Source of the DNA: Heligmosomoides polygyrus polygyrus
Lineage: Eukaryota; Nematoda; Chromadorea; Rhabditida; Heligmosomidae
Assembly: GCA_947396885.1 (NCBI GenBank)
Contig: OX377202.1
Coordinates: 17,112,001 to 17,176,000, forward strand
Length of the DNA: 64,000 nt
Direction: 5' to 3'
Below, one piece after another: positions 57,701-64,000 of this stretch (the first letter of the stretch is position 1; the number at the start of each line of letters is the position of its first letter). The notes beneath the pieces were generated by a model. That model ran no database searches. It saw only the letters and a list, made by a program, of their open reading frames with translations, and was not told where the DNA came from. Both the position numbers and the translations under genes were made by a program.

Positions 57701-60700
57701 ACACGCTCCCCAGGGTTTTAATGGGTTTTCATCCTCGGATTTGCGGAACCTTCCTCAGGCACCTAAGAAGCATTATGGCTGGCATCGTGAACGGTTGGTC
57801 TCGAGCACCCGAAGAATCGAGGCATTTCAGCTGGCAAACGTCAAGAGCGAATACTTTCGACAATCGCAGCTTTTCGCCTGTACTCCGCACTTGCATGCAG
57901 CTCATTTTGAGGTCGTTCTGAGGTTAGAACACTTTACTAAAGGCTTTTGGCTTTCAATGACGTAGATCACGATCTCTGGTGAGATTTCGGTATGGCAGGA
58001 AATTTCAATCTAAATTTGTGCAGACTTAAACGCCCGCTTTGTACAGTCAACGGGAGCAGGTAGCCGGAGAAGGGGCTGACTCTCTTCATTCCTCCAAGAT
58101 CTACCCAGGCCGTTCAGTGTTTTCTCCTAAATCGGTGGGGGGGGGGGGTGGGGAATGATTGCACATTTGTCTGGTTAGGGAAACACTGGTTCTTCACCGG
58201 CTGACCACTCCATATCCCTGAGTAAGTCAAACTATGCATTCGCGATGTGATTTGAAATAGAATGCGTGGCGCATCTCAGAGTTGTTTAAAGGCGACTCTT
58301 TTCCTTACCGTAAAATACAGTCGGAAGGACGCTAGGTCGGAGAGGTTTCGTCTGATGCAGATGTATCATAGAAGGGCAAATCAATCGTCAAGTTTGTTAT
58401 CCTATGCGTGAATTAAACATGCGAATGTCGCTTTTCTAGAGAGTTTGCCGTCAGCTCGACGCGTGGTAGCTCTTCTGAGGAAGTGCCGGCTGTCGCTTCC
58501 ACCCAATACAAGGTTGTTGGTTCCGGGGTCGTGCGTTCTATCCCCACGTCCCTCTGGCCCGCCCACCCCCAACCCCGTGGGCTTGCTCGAGAGTCCAGTG
58601 GCTGCCTGACGAGATAGTGGAGACGCAGACATTTGCCACGCCCCTGTTTAAAGGGCGGGGGTAGAACGCCACTCCGCCTGTTGGTTCTGATTTTTCATCC
58701 AGGCAAGCCAACCCTTCAAAGGTCGGTGAAGTAGTACTATACATGTCTGTGAAGAATGAAGCGTTGAGCTGTTGATCGGCTGGCCTCCGCAAACCACTTT
58801 ATGGGCCAAATACTCATTCGAATCGCCTCCACGACATCCCGCTGAAGTAGAGTGCAAGGCGCATCCCAAAAAGGGCTGAGCAGTGCTATCCTTTATCATT
58901 TATCCTTTACCTCGTCTACTACAAGTATCTTAGTTATAATAAGCAGTCTTTCTTTTACCATGAAAAAGCATTGGATTTTGAATTCAAGGCGAGTTTCAGA
59001 CAGTTGTTTTCTGAATAATAAGAAGACGTCAGGATATTTCTGAAGGCCGAGGTAGCTATTTCCCATTAGTGCGTAGGTTCCTGTTCTTCCAAAAAGTTTA
59101 TTTACAACTCTTAGTTTCAATGGACTTTAGGTTAGAACAAAATCGAACTCCCGTATAGTGATCGAACATTGGTTTCATCTTGAGGTGGTTAACAGCTTTG
59201 CCCTCAGTTCCCTCTACTAAATGATCTCACTGAAATGTTACGCCATTAGGACTCGGCATAACCAAGCAAAGGATAGAGAATAAAGCACGGAGCGCCCTGC
59301 TTGAATCGGGTACATCATTCTTTTCGAAGGCACATATATGTATGACATTTTTGGTTGGGACATGAACTGTACCTAAACTGTACCTATCTGGTCGTTTCTT
59401 ACCAACGTCGAAACATAAGCAAATTGGCACAGAGAGCTACCCAATTTCCACCTAATATGCTTCCATAATATTTCACTTCCAGAGCACTCGAAGAGCAGTC
59501 CAGTGAGGAGCTGACCCTTATGTGCACCCCAGATTGATAAGAGGATCAGGTGCCGACCATGTCAGTCAACCCTTCCATGTTTCCATGGTCAGTAAATTGG
59601 TGCTAGGCATCCGCAAGGAATAAAACACTGACTGCCTATCAGGTGGCCAACGCTAGTTATTGCATAGGCCAAATATGCATCCAAGTCTCCTCCACGACAT
59701 CCCGTAAAAGTAGAATGCTTGGCGCAGCCAAAAAAAAGATTGAGTAACGCCATCCTTCATCTTTCATTTGCATACTGTGAGGCATAGATAGCATAGATAG
59801 ATAGGTAGATTTAGACATTCAAAAGTGATACGCTCTGTAAAACCTACAAAAAGTTACAGTAGTTATTGACATTCAGGGACAGTACATACACTTAATCGGC
59901 AGTTCTAAACGACCAAAGCTCAAGAGCAGCTGGAGGGGGAAGCCCCTAAATCTGGGTTTTTCATTGGTCTCTCGCAAAGGTGAGTCAACGGATCTATCCT
60001 AGTCCGGGGGGGCACATAACTAAAAGGTATTATATGTAACAAATCCACTTGAGACTTACCGAGCGGCTCCTACAGAACTACATGAGACCTAGACAAGAAA
60101 AGTCATGGAGAAAAAAACGAAAAAACTACATTTGTTGCGGTTGTAAGAAGGCAAAGTTGTGTGCCCATGTTAGATTCTGGTTATAACATGTCAGCCTGCG
60201 GTCAGCACGCGGCATGTCTCCATTCCGTCGCTCTTTGCCCACCAAGACGGTTGAAAACCGCGGCGATTTTTTATTTTTTATTTTTGTTCGTTCGTTTTTG
60301 GTTTCTTTTAGGTTCCAACTCGTTCTCTAGGAGTTTTTAGTTATGTGGCTCCCCGGACTAGGATAGATCCGAGTCAACTATTATGGTGACTACATTGGTG
60401 CTTCCTGGGCGGACGAATACCAGACCTGTCGTTAAGGCTAAAACACTGCCGTGACCGCATGCTAGCCATCGCAACTGATATGTAGGTCAGGAAGGGTGCG
60501 CATTAAAATTCCCTCCACCACACGACGACCTATGTACAGTCTTCCATCCCACTACAGTCAAGATGAAGCGCTACTTTTTTAGAGATTCGGCGAAAATCAA
60601 CGGCTGCTATGACACCGTTGATAGCACGAGATGGCGACAAGAACAGCGGAGTCTATGAATCGTGGAAAAAACCCAAGAAAGAAAGGAATTTTCAGATAAG

Positions 60701-63700
60701 ACAAATACGTTGCAAAAAATCCAAAAGGAATTGGGGACATTTCAAAACAGAAATGCTTGAACGTCGTGTATACTGCACAAACAAAGAACCGTAATCTGCA
60801 GAACTGCGTCCTAGTATGTACGCATTCATGTGTGTAACGAAATTGGCGTTGAAGCGTAGTTGAGACCAACCAATACAAATATCTTACCATTCCTAGGAAT
60901 CACTATATAGTAGTCTATAGCACTTTGAGATTTCAACAGAAGCCTCAGTTTCTAGGAGTAAAAAGTGAGACCAGCAACATGAAAGTTGTTCTCACTAGAT
61001 CGTCGATTTCATCCCCTTTTTAGGATGTGGTCAGAAGGCTAAACTTGAAGGGCAATACGAAAATATTAGGTTGAGTCATAAATCTTGCAACACAATTTGT
61101 CTTCCAGAAAAATACAATTATACCATAAACCAAAAATGATTCACTTAAACGAAGTAATTGCAGTTATTCTCAATGAGTTTCTCCCGCTTCTCATGAACTG
61201 AGTGGATTACAGTTCTGTCGAATTTCGTCGGCTTCGACCTGAAGAAGTCGTGTACCACCGCCGTGACCTCATCGACTTCGGCGAAACTCCTACCATGGAT
61301 GAAGTGATCCATCGACCGAAGAAGATGTCCATGTCCGTGGTGTATTGTTGTTGCTTAATTTTGGAACAATCCAATTCCTAGATTTTTTCAGCGTCTGAAG
61401 TGCCGTAAGCGGTCGGCCGTTGCCCCGGTGGAAGAAATATTGGCTCGTATCGACTTCTTTCTCCACTAATTTTTGCTGGAACAAGTCGAGTTGTTGCCAA
61501 AACGAGCGTCGAGGATGGTCTGACTACGTGGAGTATCTGCGGGTGCACTGAAACACTACACATCCACCAAACGCACAGCAGGACTTTCTTTCGGTTGAGC
61601 TCCGGTTTTGACGTCAAAAACCCCAGCTCGTTGCGTTTCAGCCAGGCTTTACAGTTGCAGTGAAGAATTCGCTTTTCATCGCTGGCGAGGACTCGATCCA
61701 GGGCCCCTCGCTTGAACCGATGCTGGAGCTCTCGGCAGTCGGGAGCACAGCGATTTACTTGTGTTTCCGTCAAAGCATGAGGCACTGACGAAGGCGATTT
61801 TGGCGACCTTCCAATCTTCTCCGCCCGAAGAGCGGTGGTTCGCTGCAAGGCGAGATCAGCGGTCAGCCCTAGTGCGGTTTGAGAAGAATTCGACTTGATG
61901 GATTGGCGCAGGCACCGTTTGTTTACAGCCATCTTCCCGGGAGCGGTTTGTCTTTGTTGCCCTTCTGGGCGGAAGGGAACCGCTATACCATCTCCGAAGA
62001 TTTATCCGGTTAGAAATGCACATGCCGGTGTGCTAAAGTGAGCTGAATGTGCTTGACCCCTGTCGGTGGGTTACTGCCATGTTTGAACTAATTAAAAAAG
62101 AAATCACTCACTTTTTCACTTTGGGTGGCCATCTTTAGAGTGAATAAAACATTTCAACAATGGAAGAAAAATTAACGATTCATAACTCTATATAATCGCT
62201 AGGAAACAGGCTTTCCAACACAATATAATACTTCAGCTAGTTTGCTTTGAATTCCAGAAAAAACAAAAATATTGCAAAATTTATGACTCAACCTAATAGT
62301 AACCAATGGGTACGGGCCAATAATGCTTGAATATCTTAAGTATAAAATTGAAAATAAGGAAATCTAAAGATAATCTCATTCGATCTAAATTCGTAAATAG
62401 TGGCCCTTGTCGTTGACCACTTACGGCAGGAAGTTATGCAGGCAGGTAATTCTTCAAACGATGTCCAAATTTTTTACCTAGACACTCTAAAACTAAATCT
62501 ACAGCCCCGGTGAAGTAAGGCACAGTAGCATCACTGTCCGGAAAGCAGAAGGTGCGGGTTCGAGTCCCGCCAGGCGCAAGAGTTTTGACCGTAACTAGAC
62601 ATCCATCTAACAGCTTAAATCAATTCTATATGTATAATTCAAGACTCTGAGATATAAGGGAAATCAGTGAGCATCATATAAAGATCGAAGCAAGCTAAAA
62701 GCAGTACCGGACGTGCCGCTGCGTCCAAGCGCCCAATCGAATGATTCTGTCGGGTCTATATGCATTGCTCACAGCACGTCATGCCGGCAGCTAGCTCCAA
62801 ACAGTAGGCCATGTTCGTCCAAGCGCGCGGGTAGTCTCCTTCCATCAGCCTAACGTCCAGAAGTTGAGAACGCCGCGCCCTAAACGATTTGCACCCGGCG
62901 CGACGCGTGGCGAGCGGAAAACGGCGCTCTACGGCGCCCTTTTGCGCCGCTTGTGCTTGTTGGACGCAGCGGCATGTCCGGTACTGTATCTGATAACGTT
63001 GATTGTAAATCAGAAGAAAAGCTCAGTCAGGTGTTATCTGCTTTGAAGTGCTATGAGGTAACCTGATTTCCTTTTATTGTCTTTTGCTTAGGGCGCGTAT
63101 AGCGCAGTCGGGGGAGGCACCGACGGTCGCGTGCACCTGATACCAGGTTCCTGGTTCGGATTTTCCGCGCTGGCCAACCAAGCCTTCCATCCTTCTGGGG
63201 TCGGTGAATTGGTACCAGACGTGTCTGGGAACGATGAAGCGCTGCCTTGTTCATCGGCTGGCCACCGCAAGTAATTGTATGGCCAAATACGCATTCAAGT
63301 CGCCTTCACAACATCCCGTAGAAGTAGAGTGCGTGGCGCATCCCAAAAGGGATTGAGTAACGCCGTCCTTTATCCTTTATGTCTTTTGCTTATTATCATA
63401 AAAGTGTAGTTCGTAGACTATAACAACTCTTGATTGAAGGAATCGGCCTATAACACTGACCAAAGAAAAGTATAAAGTGGAACGATTAATTTTCAGTGTT
63501 GCCCTGTAGTTAGTATTTGAATGCCAGTCGATTAAAAAATATGCCCTACTAGATAAGTTTCTTGCATTTCAAGGCAAACAAATAAGCTGAATAACAGGAA
63601 ATCGCAAGAGAAATGTTCAGCATTTCTGGCAGAATGAAACAGCCCGGCTGGAACAAGGCTCTTCTAAGGTTGTATGAGCACAACAAAATTATACCCTCAA

Positions 63701-63823
63701 GCAAAGAACTTCACCGAAACTCAGGAAACTCAAACTGAATGGCTGGAAGTATTCGAAGTCAAGACTGACCTGTTCTGTGAGTCCTGTGAACAGTACTAGA
63801 GTGAAGACGACTGCCAGCCGCAT
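45796..63823 (-). CDS. Secreted Cx3C-repeat (C_tripleX, ABU/PQN-like) protein, eight exons
   Basis: Exons in transcript order: 63823-63770 (MRLAVVFTLVLFTGLTEQ, a signal peptide), 57094-55418 (559 residues), 55359-55282, 52122-52018, 50105-49914, 49420-49316, 46155-46033 and 45894-45796 (ends CGGDKCCRRRRRR-stop). Every exon is a multiple of three and every junction is phase 0; total about 810 residues. About 22 units follow C-x3-C-x3-C-x3-C, for example CVSACMPLCAAQC and CIPVCMPLCTPQC, separated by Gln/Pro/Thr-rich linkers (QCVQQQ). This is the C_tripleX repeat of nematode ABU/PQN proteins, which are secreted, disulphide-rich and linked to pharyngeal cuticle and the unfolded-protein response; an extracellular structural role is inferred. 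The last exon is distinct: a CxC module and a poly-Arg tail. The 46155 acceptor (TTGAAG) is weak, and linking the signal exon across 6.7 kb is inferred from phase and position. Small exons may be missed. Confidence 0.8.
46187..47418 (+). mobile_element. Mariner element, decayed, carrying a repeat insertion
   Basis: Terminal repeats TTAGGTTGCCCCACACAGAA and inverted GTGTGGGACACCCTAA. Transposase pieces: CERWFQRFAAGDKSLEDE, HAHARPHIAKVIQQKIEE, and after an interruption SPDIAPSDYHVFRSMQHVLA with the third catalytic Asp. Sequence between the DNA-binding and catalytic halves is missing, and 46799-47145 is foreign. It lies antisense in an intron of the Cys-repeat gene, about 30 bp from exon 46155-46033. 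Confidence 0.82.
46799..47145. repeat. GGATNCGGATAA-rich repeat inside a mariner
   Basis: Two imperfect direct copies about 171 bp apart start GGATCCGATCGAAAATCTTC and GGATCCGATCGAAGATCTTC. Both are full of GATTCGGATAA motifs. The insertion splits the mariner catalytic domain between ILPYP and the YSPDIAPSDYH part. A related sequence is at 25230-25345. Confidence 0.65.
47419..48364. other. Intron sequence of the Cys-repeat gene, unassigned
   Basis: No further Cys-repeat exon and no repeat family recognised. A C10 run lies at about 47837-47846. Confidence 0.3.
48365..48523. mobile_element. Short MITE, CGTTCTACCCCC termini, copy 1
   Basis: About 159 bp with inverted CGTTCTACCCCC / GGGGGTAGAACG near the ends and the shared core GCTTGCTCGAGAGTCCAGTG. 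The second copy at 58525-58680 shows the exact borders. Confidence 0.65.
48619..49008 (+). mobile_element. MITE with GGATTCATCAA termini
   Basis: About 390 bp, ends GGGCCCGGATTCATCAAC and inverted GATGAATCTGGGCCC; same family as 38149-38468. Near 48925-48970 the unit TATGGTTCCCTTACGGTA is tandemly duplicated. Confidence 0.72.
49072..49134 (+). repeat. Short tandem repeat, two units
   Basis: TAGTATTCTATATGATCTT followed by AGGTTAGAAGT occurs twice in a row, about 32 bp apart. Confidence 0.6.
50190..50482 (-). repeat. tRNA-derived SINE with internal hairpin
   Basis: Reverse copy; body and head recognisable (CTTACGGTGGCTAGCCGATG). It contains an extra inverted copy of 49 bp of its own body (see 50237-50339). 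It lies in an intron of the Cys-repeat gene. Confidence 0.75.
50237..50339. repeat. 103-bp palindrome inside a SINE
   Basis: Arms 50237-50285 and 50291-50339 (49 bp each, few mismatches) around ATTCC; the centre reads CCCGCATTCCGCGGG. The right arm is normal SINE sequence and the left arm is its inverted duplicate. Confidence 0.85.
50632..50925 (+). repeat. tRNA-derived SINE
   Basis: Full-length copy, head TGTAGCGCAGTCGGAGGAGG, 3' end CGCCATCCTTTATCCTTTAT. Antisense to the Cys-repeat gene. Confidence 0.88.
51158..51453 (-). repeat. tRNA-derived SINE, intact with target-site duplication
   Basis: Flanked by TAGAGCATAGTAT at 51145-51157 and 51454-51466, a perfect 13-bp duplication. The tail has three AAGGATA-type units. 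One of the best preserved copies. Confidence 0.92.
51767..51930. mobile_element. Foldback MITE with GATTCATCAA termini
   Basis: About 164 bp, palindromic over nearly its full length: GATTCATCAACGACTTACAG at the left and its inverse at the right, with ACGGAGAAAATACAGC / GCTGCGTTTTCTCCGT inside. Shares only the GGNCCNGATTCATCAA terminus with 38149-38468 and 48619-49008. Confidence 0.78.
52637..53785 (-). mobile_element. Tc1/mariner superfamily element (maT-like), decayed
   Basis: Minus-strand transposase begins at about 53629 (MSNHRTAILELHRQGKQQ, a helix-turn-helix start). It continues as RRIARKNGLKLYKFHKVQLL and LFKDEKLFPVEKAHN (first catalytic Asp) and ends near 52830 with TQALCKANFPDFI and SDPNPTD, the third catalytic region of DD37D maT-type enzymes. 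Several stops. The 5' terminus CAGGGTGTTCCAAAATAAGC ends at 53785; the other end is diverged. Same strand as the enclosing Cys-repeat gene. Confidence 0.75.
53790..55281. other. Intron sequence of the Cys-repeat gene, unassigned
   Basis: A TATTTTT-type low-complexity tract lies at about 54009-54043. No other repeat or exon recognised. Confidence 0.3.
57310..57990 (-). mobile_element. Tc1/mariner superfamily (maT-like) transposase remnant
   Basis: Minus strand near 57570-57450 in mixed frames: GGAPAHTSHLVETSLFDN and DMFWFKEFWP, matching the QQDGAPAHTS...DMF..KEFWPPNSPD region of DD37D-type transposases. Flanking sequence is too decayed to place termini. It lies in intron 1 of the Cys-repeat gene. 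Confidence 0.55.
58150..58310 (+). repeat. SINE fragment, degenerate
   Basis: Lower body and 3' end: GACCACTCCATATCCC, AGAATGCGTGGCGCATCTCA. A G11 run precedes it at about 58137-58147. Confidence 0.5.
58462..58915 (+). repeat. tRNA-derived SINE split by a MITE
   Basis: SINE head 58462-58524 and body 58681-58915 are separated by the 156-bp MITE at 58525-58680. The cut lies inside the B-box region, and TTGGTTC is duplicated on both sides. Confidence 0.85.
58525..58680. mobile_element. Short MITE, copy 2, inserted in a SINE
   Basis: Same element as 48365-48523 (shared GCTTGCTCGAGAGTCCAGTG and GTAGAACGCCACTCCGCCTG). TTGGTTC at 58517-58523 and 58681-58687 marks a duplication of 7 bp, up to 9 if two ambiguous border bases are counted. 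Confidence 0.82.
59500..59770 (+). repeat. tRNA-derived SINE, diverged
   Basis: Head degraded; body clear from GGTCAGTAAATTGGTGC through CTCCACGACATCCCGTAAAA to GATTGAGTAACGCCATCC. Confidence 0.7.
59771..60369. other. Intron sequence of the Cys-repeat gene, unassigned
   Basis: No recognised gene or repeat; a short GATAGATAGATAG run lies at about 59786-59806. Confidence 0.3.
60370..60560 (+). repeat. SINE fragment, highly degenerate
   Basis: TTCCTGGGCGGACGAA, GGCTAAAACACTG, CTAGCCATCGCAACTG and CCTCCACCACACGACGACC keep the family order. Confidence 0.4.
61067..62297 (-). mobile_element. Mariner element, full length, decayed
   Basis: Terminal repeats TTAGGTTGAGTCATAAATCT and its inverse, about 1.23 kb. 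Minus-strand transposase: VPHALTETQVNRCAPDC, RVLASDEKRILH (first catalytic Asp), KPELNRKKVLLCVWW, and at 61320-61145 LRSMDHFIHGRSFAEVDEV then FFRSKPTKFDRTVI in other frames. The D-N-A-R-P-H block is not recognisable. It lies in intron 1 of the Cys-repeat gene, on the gene's own strand. Confidence 0.85.
62500..62600 (+). repeat. tRNA-like repeat, family T2
   Basis: GGCACAGTAGCATCACTG then AGGTGCGGGTTCGAGTCCCG (perfect T-arm stem) and CCAGGCGCAAGAG. The 3' part GCGCAAGAGTTTTGACCGTA is shared with 5925-6045. Confidence 0.6.
62702..62986. mobile_element. MITE with CAGTACCGGACNTGCCGC termini
   Basis: About 285 bp; 27-bp inverted ends (CAGTACCGGACGTGCCGCTG and its inverse at 62960-62986) with one mismatch. 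GC-rich interior (ACGGCGCTCTACGGCGCCC). Non-coding. Confidence 0.8.
63091..63379 (+). repeat. tRNA-derived SINE, reference copy with target-site duplication
   Basis: Flanked by TGTCTTTTGCTTA at 63078-63090 and 63380-63392 (perfect 13 bp). Structure shared by the family: a tRNA-like head with A box TAGCGCAGTCGG and, about 45 bp on, a B-box-like GGTTCGGATT; a body of about 210 bp with TTGGTACCAGAC, GCTGGCCACCGCAAGT and CCCGTAGAAGTAGA; an end GATTGAGTAACGCCGTCC; and a tail of CCTTTAT units. Open frames of about 60-90 residues recur in all copies but are by-products. The duplications show insertion by retrotransposition; an RTE-type LINE may supply the machinery, which is inferred. Confidence 0.93.
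63393..63769. other. Intron 1 start of the Cys-repeat gene, unassigned
   Basis: AT-rich sequence with no recognised repeat, next to the signal-peptide exon. Confidence 0.3.
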
Positions 63824-63861
63824 TGTCAACTGGCGTAGACGAGTACGGTGCCGCGGTCAGC

Positions 63862-63868
63862 TCTTATA
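63862..63868 (-). promoter_or_regulatory. TATA-like element upstream of the Cys-repeat gene
   Basis: Minus strand reads GACTATAAGAGC about 40 bases upstream of the ATG at 63823, in a locally GC-rich flank (63870-63960). Position fits a core promoter with a very short leader; inferred. Confidence 0.45.
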
Positions 63869-64000
63869 GTCGGCGGAACCGGCCGCGCCCGCCGGCCAGA
63901 ACGGTCGTCGTCCGGCCAGCCGTGTTCGGCGCCGCCTTCAGCAGCAGTTTCCCACCGGATGAATCACGTTGCTGCTCATCGTCAAGTTTACCCAGTGCAC

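Overview
This window looks like a chromosomal stretch from a strongylid (clade V) nematode, most likely a hookworm-type genome. The evidence is small exons with nematode splice signals (TTTTCAG acceptors, GTAAGT/GTGAGT donors), kilobase-scale introns packed with transposons, RTE-type LINE fragments, many Tc1/mariner copies, and a secreted Cys-x3-Cys repeat protein of the kind known from nematodes. I see no bacterial features, rRNA, CRISPR array or convincing functional tRNA gene.

Four spliced host loci can be rebuilt by hand. (1) 15464-19423 (+): a 5-exon, 179-residue four-transmembrane claudin-like protein. (2) 26327-39433 (-): an 11-exon, 527-residue homolog of hyccin/FAM126, the regulatory subunit of the plasma-membrane PI4-kinase III-alpha complex. 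(3) about 40253-41743 (-): an unrecognised multi-exon locus just upstream of hyccin whose frame is broken in one exon. (4) 45796-63823 (-): an 8-exon, about 810-residue secreted protein made of about 22 Cx3Cx3Cx3C repeats (C_tripleX, ABU/PQN-like). Its signal-peptide exon lies 6.7 kb from the main exon. A fifth intron-bearing gene, 42093-44957 (+), encodes a CACTA/EnSpm-like transposase.

Most of the rest is mobile DNA. One tRNA-derived SINE family of about 295 bp, with a CCTTTAT-type tail, has roughly 28 full or partial copies; two have 13-bp target-site duplications. Other elements are ten Tc1/mariner elements (one nested inside another, two of maT type), a hAT-type element with an 8-bp duplication, RTE fragments, several large foldback elements (three groups carry tRNA-like A/B-box sequences), and small MITE families. 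Almost all of these lie in introns or between genes.

Layout: 1-15 kb repeats and mariners; 15-19.4 kb claudin-like gene with nested mariners in its large intron; 19.6-26 kb hAT and foldback elements; 26-39.6 kb hyccin with SINE, RTE, mariner and foldback insertions; 40-42 kb unknown gene; 42-45 kb CACTA-like gene; 45.7-63.9 kb Cys-repeat gene with mariners, SINEs and MITEs in its introns.
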